Origin: CALECP01 sp964389925
GTDB taxonomy: Bacteria > Chloroflexota > Anaerolineae > Promineifilales > Promineifilaceae
Assembly (NCBI GenBank): GCA_964389925.1
Contig: CAYMGE010000005.1
Span: 52,712 to 116,711, forward strand
DNA length: 64,000 bases
Direction: 5' to 3'
The notes under the pieces were generated by a model. It ran no database searches and was not told where the DNA came from. It saw only the letters and a list, made by a program, of their open reading frames with translations. This document shows, in pieces, positions 35,266 to 44,230 of the stretch (position 1 is its first letter; the number at the start of each line of letters is the position of its first letter). The translations under genes were made by a program, and so were the position numbers.

Positions 35266-35273
35266 ATTTACCC

Positions 35274-36566
35274 ATGCGTAACTGGTTGTTTTTTGTTGTG
35301 CTTTGGTTATTTTTGTTTGGCTGTGAACAGCGAAATACAGGAGTGACACCAACGGCTTTGACCCCTTTACCCTCGGCCGCCCCGACGGTTGATAATCCCC
35401 TGCCAGAAATAACGGTGGAGAGCGAAACGCCTCGTTTTGAACTACGTGTTTGGGTTCCTCCAGCGATTTCGGCCGATGCAACAATAGGCGGTGAGGACAC
35501 AGAAAACCCGCTTCTCACACAGCTAAACACATTCGCATCCGCTCATCCCGATGTTACGATTCGTTTGCAAACAAAAAGTGTCAGCGAACAAGGTGGCATT
35601 TTGAGTTACTTGCGAACGGGTCGCAATGTTGCGCCAAACGTGCTGCCTGATCTAATTGCTTTGCCAAGCGATCAGCTAGAACAGGCAGTCAGTGAAGGAT
35701 TGGTTTATCCGCTTGAAGAGTTGTTAGATGAAGGAGAGATGTTTCCGGTTGGGCGGGAATTCGGCCGAATTGACAATATCCAATATGGCTCTCCCTTTCT
35801 CATCACCGATTTCTATCATCTAGTCTACAATCCCAATGTTGTAACGGGTACCTTTGCTCGTCGATGGTCAGATTTTTCTACGCTCGAACGCGCTGCAATG
35901 GTCTTACCTGCGAATGGACAAGCAGGGGCAAATCTCCTCTTGCAGCTTTATCGTGGAGCAAATGGCTCGTTGACCGACGGTGAATCAGACTTTCAATTTC
36001 AAGTTCCCCCTCTTGAAGAAGCACTAATTGATATTCGGCAAGGTGTCTCTGACGGATTTTTAGTCGCAGAAAGCGCAAACATAGCGAAACAGATGGAGGC
36101 TTGGAGCTATTTTGAAAGCGGGAATGCGTCCATTATCTTTAGCAATGCCGAAACATTTTTAGCGCAACGAGCGCAGGGAAACGGAAGTTCATTTGCACCA
36201 TTGCCATCGAGTCGGACAGCAACTTCGCCCGTTGTGCGCGGCTGGGTTTGGGCAATTGCGACACCCAATGTGGAGCGGCAGGCTATTTCGGCCGAGTTAG
36301 TTACCTATCTTACCAATCCGCAAAATCTCGGTGCCTACAGTACCGCCATGCTAATTCCACCCGCTAGAAGCGAAGCATTTGATGCGTGGCAGATCAATGC
36401 CTACACAACGTTTTTAAGAACACAACTAGCGACAGCCGTTGCTTATCCCAATAAATTATCTATCAACAGTTTGACCGCTTTAACGAATGTAACCGTTGCC
36501 ACACTCAAACAAGAAATAACGACCGAACAGGCAATCGAGCAAGTAAATGCTATTGTCATACCATAA
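35274..36566 (+). CDS. Extracellular solute-binding lipoprotein (ABC transporter type)
   Basis: 430 residues from ATG 35274. The signal peptide ends in the lipobox LFLFGC (about residue 16) and is followed by a Thr/Pro-rich linker. The body has the two-lobe substrate-binding pattern of family 1 proteins: NPLLTQLNTFASAHPDVTIRLQT, LPDLIALPSDQLEQAVSEGLVYPL and YGSPFLITDFYHLVYN. No permease or ATPase genes are nearby, so the transporter, if any, is encoded elsewhere. It lies 15 bases upstream of the phosphohexomutase gene. Confidence 0.8.
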   Translation: MRNWLFFVVLWLFLFGCEQRNTGVTPTALTPLPSAAPTVDNPLPEITVESETPRFELRVWVPPAISADATIGGEDTENPLLTQLNTFASAHPDVTIRLQTKSVSEQGGILSYLRTGRNVAPNVLPDLIALPSDQLEQAVSEGLVYPLEELLDEGEMFPVGREFGRIDNIQYGSPFLITDFYHLVYNPNVVTGTFARRWSDFSTLERAAMVLPANGQAGANLLLQLYRGANGSLTDGESDFQFQVPPLEEALIDIRQGVSDGFLVAESANIAKQMEAWSYFESGNASIIFSNAETFLAQRAQGNGSSFAPLPSSRTATSPVVRGWVWAIATPNVERQAISAELVTYLTNPQNLGAYSTAMLIPPARSEAFDAWQINAYTTFLRTQLATAVAYPNKLSINSLTALTNVTVATLKQEITTEQAIEQVNAIVIP

Positions 36567-36581
36567 GCAAGTGAGAAAATC

Positions 36582-38009
36582 ATGACTGTCAAGTTTGGAA
36601 CAGACGGCTGGCGTGCCGTCATCTCAGAAACATTTACATTTCACAATCTACGTCTCGTCGCACAGGCCATTGCCGACTGGATACACACCGAGAATAGTGA
36701 AAATCCAAGTTGCGTTATCGGCTTTGATACGCGCTTTTTATCGGATCGCTATGCAATGGAGGTGGCTCGTGTCATGGCAGGCAACGGTATTCCAACCTTA
36801 CTAGCCCGCGCCGACGCGCCAACGCCAACCACTAGTTTCGCCGTCGTCAACAACAATGCGACAGCAGGAGTCATGATTACGGCAAGCCACAATGCGCCGC
36901 GCTACAATGGTGTCAAGCTCAAAGCCAGCTTTGGCGGCAGTGCCTCACCTGCACAACATAAGCGAGTTGAGCAGTTGCTTATCCGCAACGCAGAAGAGGC
37001 GCGTGGCCCTAACTTGATGGGGTTTAATAAGGCAGTTAAGCGTGGTCTCATTCGCAAATTTGATCCTGCGTGGGCTTACTATGAACACCTCAGCACGATT
37101 GTCGATTTTGACACAATCTCACGTGGGGAGTTGCGCGTCGTCGCCGATGCGATGTATGGATCAGGGCGCGGTGTCTTTGGAGAGGTGTTAACGCGCAGTC
37201 GAACCCATGTCAAAAACTTGCGCCATGTCATGAACCCCGGCTTTGGGGGCGTTCATCCAGAGCCAATTAGCAAACATCTACGTCAGTTGAGCAAAACGGT
37301 ACAATCAGGGCATTTCGATGTGGGATTGGCAACGGATGGAGATGCGGATCGGATTGGGGCGATGGATGCACTCGGCCGATTTGTCGATCCACATCGCATT
37401 TTTTCACTCATTCTACGCTATCTAATTGAAGAACGTGGCTGGACAGGAAAAGTGGTTCGCACCGTTTCTACCACCCGCATGATCGACCGCATTGCGGCCG
37501 CAAATGGGCTTGAAGTCATCGAAACGCCTGTGGGCTTCAATCACATTGCCGATCTGATGCTCAAAGATGACATCCTGATGGGTGGCGAGGAGTCAGGCGG
37601 TATCTCCATCAAAAACCATATCCCTGAGGGGGATGGTATTCTCATGGGGCTGCTTATTTTGGAAGTGATGGCCTACTATAATAAACCTCTTCATACGCTG
37701 GTTGAGGAGTTGCTCAAGGAATACGGCCCTGCACAATATCGGCGCACCGACATGAAGCTCACGCAGCCCGTCGCCAAGCCTGCAATGGTCGCTATGCTGC
37801 TAGAAGCAGCCCCTGATGCCATATCAGGTGTTGCCGTTGAGCGCGTCGAGACGGTTGATGGGGTCAAATACTATATGACTGATGGGAGTTGGCTGCTTAT
37901 TCGGCCGTCTGGAACAGAACCCGTTCTGCGCGTCTATGCCGAAGCCGCCGATGATGAGCGCGTTAATGCTTTGCTCGCCTTTGGCGAAAAGATGGCTGCA
38001 CAAGCATAG
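36582..38009 (+). CDS. Phosphoglucomutase/phosphomannomutase family protein
   Basis: 475 residues. Substrate Gly/Asp loop FGTDGWRAVI at the start, active-site Ser loop MITASHNAPRYNG near 105, metal-binding loop GLATDGDADRIGAMD near 250, sugar-specificity loop GGEESGGISIKNH near 335 and phosphate loop RPSGTEPVLRVYAE near 445. It interconverts hexose 1- and 6-phosphates. The stop is 13 bases before the thioredoxin-like selenoprotein ATG, so the two may share an mRNA. Confidence 0.93.
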   Translation: MTVKFGTDGWRAVISETFTFHNLRLVAQAIADWIHTENSENPSCVIGFDTRFLSDRYAMEVARVMAGNGIPTLLARADAPTPTTSFAVVNNNATAGVMITASHNAPRYNGVKLKASFGGSASPAQHKRVEQLLIRNAEEARGPNLMGFNKAVKRGLIRKFDPAWAYYEHLSTIVDFDTISRGELRVVADAMYGSGRGVFGEVLTRSRTHVKNLRHVMNPGFGGVHPEPISKHLRQLSKTVQSGHFDVGLATDGDADRIGAMDALGRFVDPHRIFSLILRYLIEERGWTGKVVRTVSTTRMIDRIAAANGLEVIETPVGFNHIADLMLKDDILMGGEESGGISIKNHIPEGDGILMGLLILEVMAYYNKPLHTLVEELLKEYGPAQYRRTDMKLTQPVAKPAMVAMLLEAAPDAISGVAVERVETVDGVKYYMTDGSWLLIRPSGTEPVLRVYAEAADDERVNALLAFGEKMAAQA

Positions 38010-38022
38010 GAAAGAGAATAAC

Positions 38023-38511
38023 ATGATAAAACAATTTCGCTGGTTATTTCTATTTATCGTGGGGTTGGTTGCGTGTGCTGGCGCACAGGAGACAGCTTCT
38101 CCAACCTCGTTGCCACCAACTGTCGCCCCCACCGTAGCTCCAGCACAGGCTGCGCTCATCGGCGAACCGTTGCATGGCTATGTCAATGTTGCTTATACCC
38201 AAGCAGATAGCGACCTCGTTGGCAAAACAAAACGGGCGCAACTACTCAATATCTACGCAACGTGGTGAACGACCTGAAATGCAAATAAGCCCGTCGTGAA
38301 CGAGCTAAACAAACAATTTTCAGACGAAATCGACTTCTTCTACTTAGATATCGATCAACCCGCTACATCAAATTTGATGACACAACTCGACGTGCGAAGA
38401 CGCTCAACCTATATTTTGCTCAATGAAAATGGGGCGGAGGTGGCACGCTGGGTAGGGCCGCTCAATTTGGCCTCGATGAAATTCCAAATCGAAAAGAAAC
38501 TCGCTGAATAG
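38023..38511 (+). CDS. Thioredoxin-like lipoprotein, predicted UxxU selenoprotein (two in-frame TGA codons)
   Basis: 162 codons if both TGA are read. The N terminus is a lipoprotein signal (LVGLVAC, Cys about residue 18) followed by a Thr/Pro/Ala linker. The domain LLNIYATW-[TGA]-T-T-[TGA]-NANKPVVNELN aligns with thioredoxin around WCGPC, so TGA stands exactly at both active-site Cys codons (38266-38268 and 38275-38277). Downstream, FFYLDIDQPATSNLMTQLDVR...TYILLNENGAEVARWVGPL matches the thioredoxin C-terminal half in the same frame. The cis-Pro position reads Ser (RRRSTYILL). Neighbouring genes use TGA as a normal stop, so this is not a genome-wide reassignment. AGGAAAG precedes the ATG. The function is inferred as extracytoplasmic thiol/selenol redox. 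A double point mutation or assembly error is the alternative. Confidence 0.8.
38288..38306 (+). promoter_or_regulatory. Candidate bacterial SECIS hairpin
   Basis: A38288-T38306, GC/GC, one C-A mismatch, then CGT/ACG close on a loop CGTGA with G as its second base. The loop starts 17 bases behind the second TGA and 26 behind the first, within the spacing known for bacterial SECIS elements. The stem is short, so the assignment rests mainly on position. The whole element is also coding. Confidence 0.4.
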
Positions 38512-38545
38512 CCGTTTCGGAAATTCAGCTTTTTGAATTGCTATC

Positions 38546-39064
38546 TCAAGGGTGTAGAACGCGATAGGCTGCAATGCTCAACGCGACATGGACGTTGAGC
38601 GATAGACCCTTGCCATACATGGGGATGAAAACGGCCGAATCGCAAGCAGATAACGTCGCTTTTGTGACCCCATGGTCTTCGTGACCTACAATAAGACAAA
38701 CTTTATCTGAATAGTTTGCTTCATGATAGGGAGCTGCCCCTTCCGCAATCTCCACAGCGACTATTTGATAGCCGGCTGCCTTTTGCTGTTTCACTGCTTC
38801 GAGCGGGTCTTTGACATATCGCCAGTTAATGCGCTGGTGCTTGTGGCGGCTCACTTTGTCAATCGTTGGGTTTGGTGGCTGCGGCGTGATGCCAGTTAAA
38901 ATTACCTGTTCGACACCAATTCCATCTGCCAGTCGAAAAATTGAGCCGACATTGGTCGGATATTCGACACTTTGCAGAATAAATGAAAGCGAAATGTCTG
39001 GCTGGTTTGCACGTCGATACTGCTTTAGAAAACGTTTTAGAGGAGTTCCAATTAAAGGGCGCAT
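38546..39064 (-). CDS. SpoU/TrmH-family RNA 2'-O-methyltransferase
   Basis: 172 residues with the SPOUT knot: FILQSVEYPTNVGSIFRLADGIGVEQVILTG (motif 1, NxGxxxR), VCLIVGHEDHGVT (motif 2) and AVFIPMYGKGLSLNVHVALSIAAYRVL (motif 3). It methylates a ribose in rRNA or tRNA; the target cannot be told. There is no extra N-terminal substrate-binding domain. It is downstream of the S8 protease but separated by a terminator. Confidence 0.88.
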   Translation of the reverse strand: MRPLIGTPLKRFLKQYRRANQPDISLSFILQSVEYPTNVGSIFRLADGIGVEQVILTGITPQPPNPTIDKVSRHKHQRINWRYVKDPLEAVKQQKAAGYQIVAVEIAEGAAPYHEANYSDKVCLIVGHEDHGVTKATLSACDSAVFIPMYGKGLSLNVHVALSIAAYRVLHP

Positions 39065-39076
39065 GATGAAAAATGC

Positions 39077-39113
39077 AAAAGGGGGTGACTCTAGGTAGAG
39101 TCACCCCCTTTTC
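39077..39113 (-). terminator. Terminator of the first S8 protease gene
   Basis: GGGGGTGACTCT-AGGT-AGAGTCACCCCC with AAAA and TTTT on either side: a perfect 12-bp stem. It lies between the stop at 39151 and the methyltransferase start at 39064 on the minus strand. Confidence 0.9.
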
Positions 39114-39150
39114 CAATCAATGTCGCAGAGCGACACCGATCAACTAATTT

Positions 39151-42100
39151 TTACGAGCGGCGACGACGAACGAGGACAAAGCCTGAGAATGTCGCAAGCA
39201 AGATGCCGGTCGCTACGGCGACAAGCTGTGTGCTTTGTGTGTTGCCGATGACTTGACCAAGTGCAACATCTGTTGGATCTAGGATGTCCGTGTAGACATG
39301 CAGCTCAACGGGAACTTGAACAATCGTGCCGTTGTCTACGTTGTTGCTAACGCAGAGTGTCCCAGTGTAGATGCCCGTGCTGAGGCCAGAGCCGTCGAAG
39401 GAGATTGCTACATCGGCCGATTCGCCCGTCGCAAGCGTCCCACTTGCTGACCCGATAGACATCCATGTAATGTCGCTTGGCGCGAAACAAGTTGGTGGTA
39501 CTTCCGTTTCACCAAGTACATTCATCACAAGGTGATGGTCGGGGAAACCCGATCCTATATCTGCATAATCAACCGGATCGTTAAAACCACAAGCTGCCGC
39601 GGCGAGATAGTTCGGGCCAGTTTGGCCTGCGTCATTCGTGCCTGGGTAGAAGTAACTGCCAGCACCGCTATCTGGGTATGCGACACCTACAACAATCGTA
39701 GCATTAGTTGGGATGAAGGAAGTTTCTACTGGGATTGAAACGATTTCATCATTGATATTCTCTGTCACTTCAAGCTCGCCTGAACCGACCAGTGTCATAT
39801 TCTCATAGGAGAGCGCACCATCTAGTGTATAGACATTAGCAGTCAAGTTAAGCGAGGTGACTCCCAGAACAAGATCATCTACGCCAAACTCAACCATCTT
39901 GATAAGAACCGCATCCTCATCAAAAGTCGATTCACTGAGGTCAAAGACACGCAAGAACTCATTGTCTACAGTTCCAGCAGCATTACCACAGGAGACACCC
40001 GCGCCGTCATCAATAGCTTGCGAGGTGGACTGGGTCAAAGTGAATGCTGTTCCTTGATTAGCTGAACGTCCATCTTCATAAACGTCATATTCAAGAGTGC
40101 CTGTTCCGGTGCTTTCAATCGTCAACGTTGAACTAACTGTGCCATTAATCTCAATGTCGTGCGTGATGCTTGTCGAACTCAGGTTCATGCCTGCTGATGT
40201 CTGACAAACGAGTGCTACATCGTCAACCTGCGCGTACCAATCCCAAGCATTTTCGCCATCATCTGGGTTGTAGAAACGGAAACGCACGTGGATTGATTCT
40301 TCTGCTAAGTAGTCAACAAGATCAACACTTTGAGCCACACCCGGTAGGTCGAAGATAGCCCCGACTGTATCCTCAATTTTCAACACCGTTGTCCAAGTGA
40401 TGCCACCATCTGTGCTGACATCAACATCTAGCTGATCGCCGCCTTTGTCTGGAGCATTTAAGTCGAAGTAGTTGACAACAAAATCGAGCGTTACCGTGTC
40501 ACAGCTTTCAGTATCTCCAAAGCTGATCTCATTAGAGATGAGCGATGTGTCGTAAGCGGCCGTCCCAAACGTATCACTGTTAACACAAGCGGCTTTTGAG
40601 CTTTCAGTTGCGTAATTCGTGTCAAATTCGCAGCTATCTTCCTCTGTCACTGTCCAAACAAGCCCTGTACCAGCATCATCTGTGACGCTCCAGCTAGGTG
40701 GAATGCCAAGCTCAAAGCCAACAGGATCACCACTCAATGCTAATGTTTCTGCTGCATAGATTTGCAGATCAACGTCAAATTCGCCAATGTGATCGCGGGA
40801 GGTTGGCAGAATATAGACTGCACCATAGTAGCGGTCACCAGGTTGTGCGGCCGGCACATTGTAAGTCAAGTCTACGCTGAATTCCTGATTAGGAATAATT
40901 GTTGTTGGGCCAGAAACGGTCAAATTACCGTCATCACCGGGTTCGACAACAGCAGTCATTAGTGTCAAATCATCGGTAGCCGCACCAGAGCCAGCCCAAT
41001 TTTGAACTAGAATCCACCACGTGCCAGCTGTTAACTCTTCACCTGTGATATTACAGTATTCAGTCGCAATTGCCGTTGCGCTGGTGCAAACCATTGTGTC
41101 TTCGCTTGGTGTGCCACCAGTACCTACATAAAGATCAAGGTCTGGCGCAGTTGATTCGGTAATGTCTGCGACAAGACGCAATGCTGTGTCTGTTACCTCA
41201 ACCGTTATGAATTCAACTGTTCCATCATTCACGTTGTCATATGGATCGGTGTTTGTCGGGTCTACAGCCAGTGACATTTCTGTGGCAGACCCTTTGTCCA
41301 AGCCTTGAACAGGATAGGTTGCATCTGTCACACCAACTGTTCGTAAGCCCTCTACCGTATATGTTCCAGTTGCCTCGTCGTTTTGAATTGTTACGATGTC
41401 TGGCAACGAGCCAGTCGCTGACTGAGCGGCGATTGACATGTGTAAACCGTGAGCGAGAGAGCCATCACGTGGGGTCGGAGCCATCATCAATGTACCGAAT
41501 ACATATTCGTTGTCTGGTGCGCCATTGACAGTTGCTTCAACTGTAAATGTTGCCGTCGCACCAATTTCACCTAATGTGAAGGACTCAGGTGTAACGGTCA
41601 CGTCGAAACCGGCCATTCCTGTGACAGAAAGATCCCATGTTGTCGTAATATCTTTTGTCGCACGAACAGTTCGAGTCCAAGAGCAACTCCCTAAACAGGC
41701 ATCTTGTCCCATTGAAGCGAGATTGAGAGATGATGGATCACCACCAATCGCTGGATCGGCCGCCAAGAAGTTATCCGTTGACTCATCAAGCACAAGATAA
41801 GCATTGACTGCCCGATCAACCTGAATGCGTCCACCACCAATATCAAATGGATCAGCGGCAGTTGTTCCATCCTCTTTGAGGATATCTAGTTTACCCGTCA
41901 TCATCAGGGCTGAGTAAACCTCGGCTGGTGTCCAAGTTGGGTTGATAGACTGAATGAGCGCGGCAGAACCTGCCGTGTGTGGGCTTGCCATCGAGGTGCC
42001 GCCTAAGAACGTATACTCAGGGCCATTGCTTTGATCTTCATCGTCAGCGTAAGCTGCCCAAATTGCAACGCCGGGCGCTGCAACATCTGGTTTAATAACA

Positions 42101-43800
42101 CTCCCCTGCGTCTGCGGTCCGCGTGAGCTGAAGCCACCCATGATGTCGCCGAATGCCTCGTCGATAATGTAGGTTGAGCCTGTGATCGTTCCCATTGGGT
42201 TGTCTGCCGCATTCGCTTGGATAAATTCAATTAATATATCACCCACTGCCTGTGTGACATGGAGACCCGGCAGAACGTGTGGATCGCTGACAACGCCCGC
42301 ACCATTATCCACGAGAATGTATCCGCCAGCACCCGCAGCAAGTGCGTTTGCACCTTTCTCAACGCGACCAAAAGTTCCTCGACGACAAACAACGATCTCG
42401 CCATCAAATGTACCCGCAGGCCATGGCGAATTGAAGTCACCGATAGAGCCAACGCCACACAGCTCAGGTGTGCTTGTCTCATCAGAAGCGACATCCCCTG
42501 CATAAATCAGTTTCGCAGGGCCATGGCCAGAAGTAAAGCCCGCACCACCAATGTCTGCGAGTGTATCTTCTCCATCTGTAATATCAACGAGTTCATTCGT
42601 CAATACACGATCATGGGTCGTTGCACCAACAGCTAACATCCACGGAGATTGTCCGGGGGAACCAAGCGTTTGTGCATCAGGACCTGCATTACCAGCAGAT
42701 GTCACGACCGTGATACCTGCATCAAATGCGCCCAAGAAAGCAAGAGGAGTCTGTCCTTCAGTCCAAGGGCTATAGTCGCCACCACCAATTGAGTAGTTGA
42801 GAACATCAACGATGTAAGCATCGGCCGTAATCTGATCAATAGCAGCGACTAATGCACCGCCATCACAACATCCACCATCATCTCCTTCAACGCCGTAGAT
42901 AATCAGATTTGCATGTGGCGCAACGCCGCTAACATCTTTTGTTACACTGATTGTTGGCGCATTGATTGTCGCACCTGATACATGATTGCCGGCTGCGGTG
43001 CTTGCCACGTGTGAACCATGACCATTGATGTCGTCAGGGGATGTACCAAGAAAGTCATAAGCACCGATGACCTTATCATTACACTGCAAATTAGCATCAT
43101 AGTTCTCGTCATCACTGTCACACCAGCCAAGATAGTTGCCTTCACCAAGTGGGTTGGTATGGTCGTAACCGTCACTATCTACATCGGCAAATGATGGATG
43201 CGTTTCGTTGAGCATATTTAGGCCAGAGTCGATGATACCAACGACCATTCCCTCACCTGTTGCGGTATGACCGCCGGGGCCTTCGCCGTTATACACATCG
43301 GTTGCGCCAATCCACTGTGGGCCACGGTCAGTATGCAATTCTTGATCTGGCAAGGCTGCAACTACCGCAACTCCCGGAAGGCGTTCTAAGCGTGCGGCTT
43401 CACTACTCGTTAGGAAGGTTGCAAACCCATTTACTGCATAATAGTAGTTGAAGGGAATGTGCAGCTCACGGCTGAGGAGTGCTTCGGCCGATTGAGCAAC
43501 ACTCGCCTGTTGCTCAGCCAAATATCCTACATACGCTTGAGCCGCGTCTGTACGGGACTGAAATTTGTCGGTGCCAGTTGCAGACCGACTTGTGCCAGCA
43601 AAACTACGCACACCACCATCGTAACGGGCAGCAGGCATATCATTTAGCTGAACAAGATAGCGATTTCCAGAAGACTGTATATCGCTGGAAGTACTCATTC
43701 CCGCTGGTGCGCTCGACTGAGCGGAAACCAATGAAAAAGTCAACAATAAGATACAACTTACTGCTAAAGAAAAAATGTAACGTCTAGTCATTCGCATCAC
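39151..43800 (-). CDS. Very large S8 (subtilisin-like) surface protease with PA, PPC and C-terminal anchor domains
   Basis: About 1549 residues. A signal peptide at the N terminus (IFSLAVSCILLLTFSLVSAQ) is followed by an I9-type propeptide. Catalytic triad: Asp in VVGIIDSGLN, His in NGHGSHVASTAAGNH, Ser in GGTSMASPHTAGSAA. A PA domain is inserted between His and Ser (GEIVVCRRGTFGRVEKG). A PPC-like domain near residue 980 (LDLYVGTGG...GTWWILVQNW) and several Ig-like beta domains follow. The C terminus is a membrane helix with VLVRRRRS. It is secreted and probably degrades extracellular protein. GTG 43800 or ATG 43797 can be the start; GGAGG precedes both. Confidence 0.9.
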   Translation of the reverse strand: MMRMTRRYIFSLAVSCILLLTFSLVSAQSSAPAGMSTSSDIQSSGNRYLVQLNDMPAARYDGGVRSFAGTSRSATGTDKFQSRTDAAQAYVGYLAEQQASVAQSAEALLSRELHIPFNYYYAVNGFATFLTSSEAARLERLPGVAVVAALPDQELHTDRGPQWIGATDVYNGEGPGGHTATGEGMVVGIIDSGLNMLNETHPSFADVDSDGYDHTNPLGEGNYLGWCDSDDENYDANLQCNDKVIGAYDFLGTSPDDINGHGSHVASTAAGNHVSGATINAPTISVTKDVSGVAPHANLIIYGVEGDDGGCCDGGALVAAIDQITADAYIVDVLNYSIGGGDYSPWTEGQTPLAFLGAFDAGITVVTSAGNAGPDAQTLGSPGQSPWMLAVGATTHDRVLTNELVDITDGEDTLADIGGAGFTSGHGPAKLIYAGDVASDETSTPELCGVGSIGDFNSPWPAGTFDGEIVVCRRGTFGRVEKGANALAAGAGGYILVDNGAGVVSDPHVLPGLHVTQAVGDILIEFIQANAADNPMGTITGSTYIIDEAFGDIMGGFSSRGPQTQGSVIKPDVAAPGVAIWAAYADDEDQSNGPEYTFLGGTSMASPHTAGSAALIQSINPTWTPAEVYSALMMTGKLDILKEDGTTAADPFDIGGGRIQVDRAVNAYLVLDESTDNFLAADPAIGGDPSSLNLASMGQDACLGSCSWTRTVRATKDITTTWDLSVTGMAGFDVTVTPESFTLGEIGATATFTVEATVNGAPDNEYVFGTLMMAPTPRDGSLAHGLHMSIAAQSATGSLPDIVTIQNDEATGTYTVEGLRTVGVTDATYPVQGLDKGSATEMSLAVDPTNTDPYDNVNDGTVEFITVEVTDTALRLVADITESTAPDLDLYVGTGGTPSEDTMVCTSATAIATEYCNITGEELTAGTWWILVQNWAGSGAATDDLTLMTAVVEPGDDGNLTVSGPTTIIPNQEFSVDLTYNVPAAQPGDRYYGAVYILPTSRDHIGEFDVDLQIYAAETLALSGDPVGFELGIPPSWSVTDDAGTGLVWTVTEEDSCEFDTNYATESSKAACVNSDTFGTAAYDTSLISNEISFGDTESCDTVTLDFVVNYFDLNAPDKGGDQLDVDVSTDGGITWTTVLKIEDTVGAIFDLPGVAQSVDLVDYLAEESIHVRFRFYNPDDGENAWDWYAQVDDVALVCQTSAGMNLSSTSITHDIEINGTVSSTLTIESTGTGTLEYDVYEDGRSANQGTAFTLTQSTSQAIDDGAGVSCGNAAGTVDNEFLRVFDLSESTFDEDAVLIKMVEFGVDDLVLGVTSLNLTANVYTLDGALSYENMTLVGSGELEVTENINDEIVSIPVETSFIPTNATIVVGVAYPDSGAGSYFYPGTNDAGQTGPNYLAAAACGFNDPVDYADIGSGFPDHHLVMNVLGETEVPPTCFAPSDITWMSIGSASGTLATGESADVAISFDGSGLSTGIYTGTLCVSNNVDNGTIVQVPVELHVYTDILDPTDVALGQVIGNTQSTQLVAVATGILLATFSGFVLVRRRRS

Positions 43801-44154
43801 TTACTTTCCTCCGTGGAATTAAATGTTTCTAACTGAGCGGATTATAAGGCAATCTAGTTGATTATCGTCGCTAGAGGTTGTGCATATTGTGGGCTAATGG
43901 TTATGATGAGTTTCATGTTACTTCTAAAAGATGAGGTTCCGGTAGCAAGACATTGTAAGGAGACGGCTCATTTATGTTTCCAACTCATCTTGCGCTAATT
44001 TTAACCTGATGCAAACTTTCGTCAAGGTGAATTTTGAGTCGAACGTTCTTATAACATCAAGTGTACGCTGCGGTTTGACCAGATCAAAGTTTTAGTCCTG
44101 TAGGCATCCCACATTTTGTCGCACAATGACGTTGGTTTATTCAAATAGCCAGAA
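43801..44154. other. Intergenic region between the two S8 protease genes
   Basis: About 350 bases without a convincing gene. It holds the Shine-Dalgarno GGAGG of the downstream protease and a TATAAT on the minus strand (43846-43841) without a clear -35 partner. No repeats, RNA gene or TCGGCCGA site were seen. Confidence 0.6.
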
Positions 44155-44190
44155 CCAAAAATGGCGGACACTCTAGGAGCATCCGCCATC
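44155..44190 (-). terminator. Terminator of the second S8 protease gene
   Basis: ATGGCGGA (44161-44168) pairs with TCCGCCAT (44182-44189). On the minus strand the stem is followed by TTTTTGG, consistent with a Rho-independent terminator about 40 bases after the stop codon at 44231. Confidence 0.75.
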
Positions 44191-44230
44191 TCTTTACAAA
44201 ATCATGTCAATTTTGTGACTAAGTTAATAG

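Noticed and set aside
35217..35273. Upstream start of the solute-binding lipoprotein at 35217
   Set aside because: It would put 19 extra residues (MRRRLNRLALIGRSLYYLP) ahead of the signal peptide and place the start in front of the -35/-10 promoter.
38266..38277. Thioredoxin-like gene as an ordinary pseudogene with two stop codons
   Set aside because: Both stops are TGA and both fall exactly on the CxxC codons. The frame is otherwise open and well conserved. Decay would not target those two codons only.
38023..38511. Genome-wide reassignment of TGA (to Trp or Cys)
   Set aside because: Other genes in the window end in TGA at the expected C terminus, for example the MBL hydrolase, the alpha/beta hydrolase, the methyltransferase and the PIN/antitoxin pair.
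43801..44154. Small gene between the S8 protease genes
   Set aside because: Short open frames there lack ribosome-binding sites and recognisable composition.
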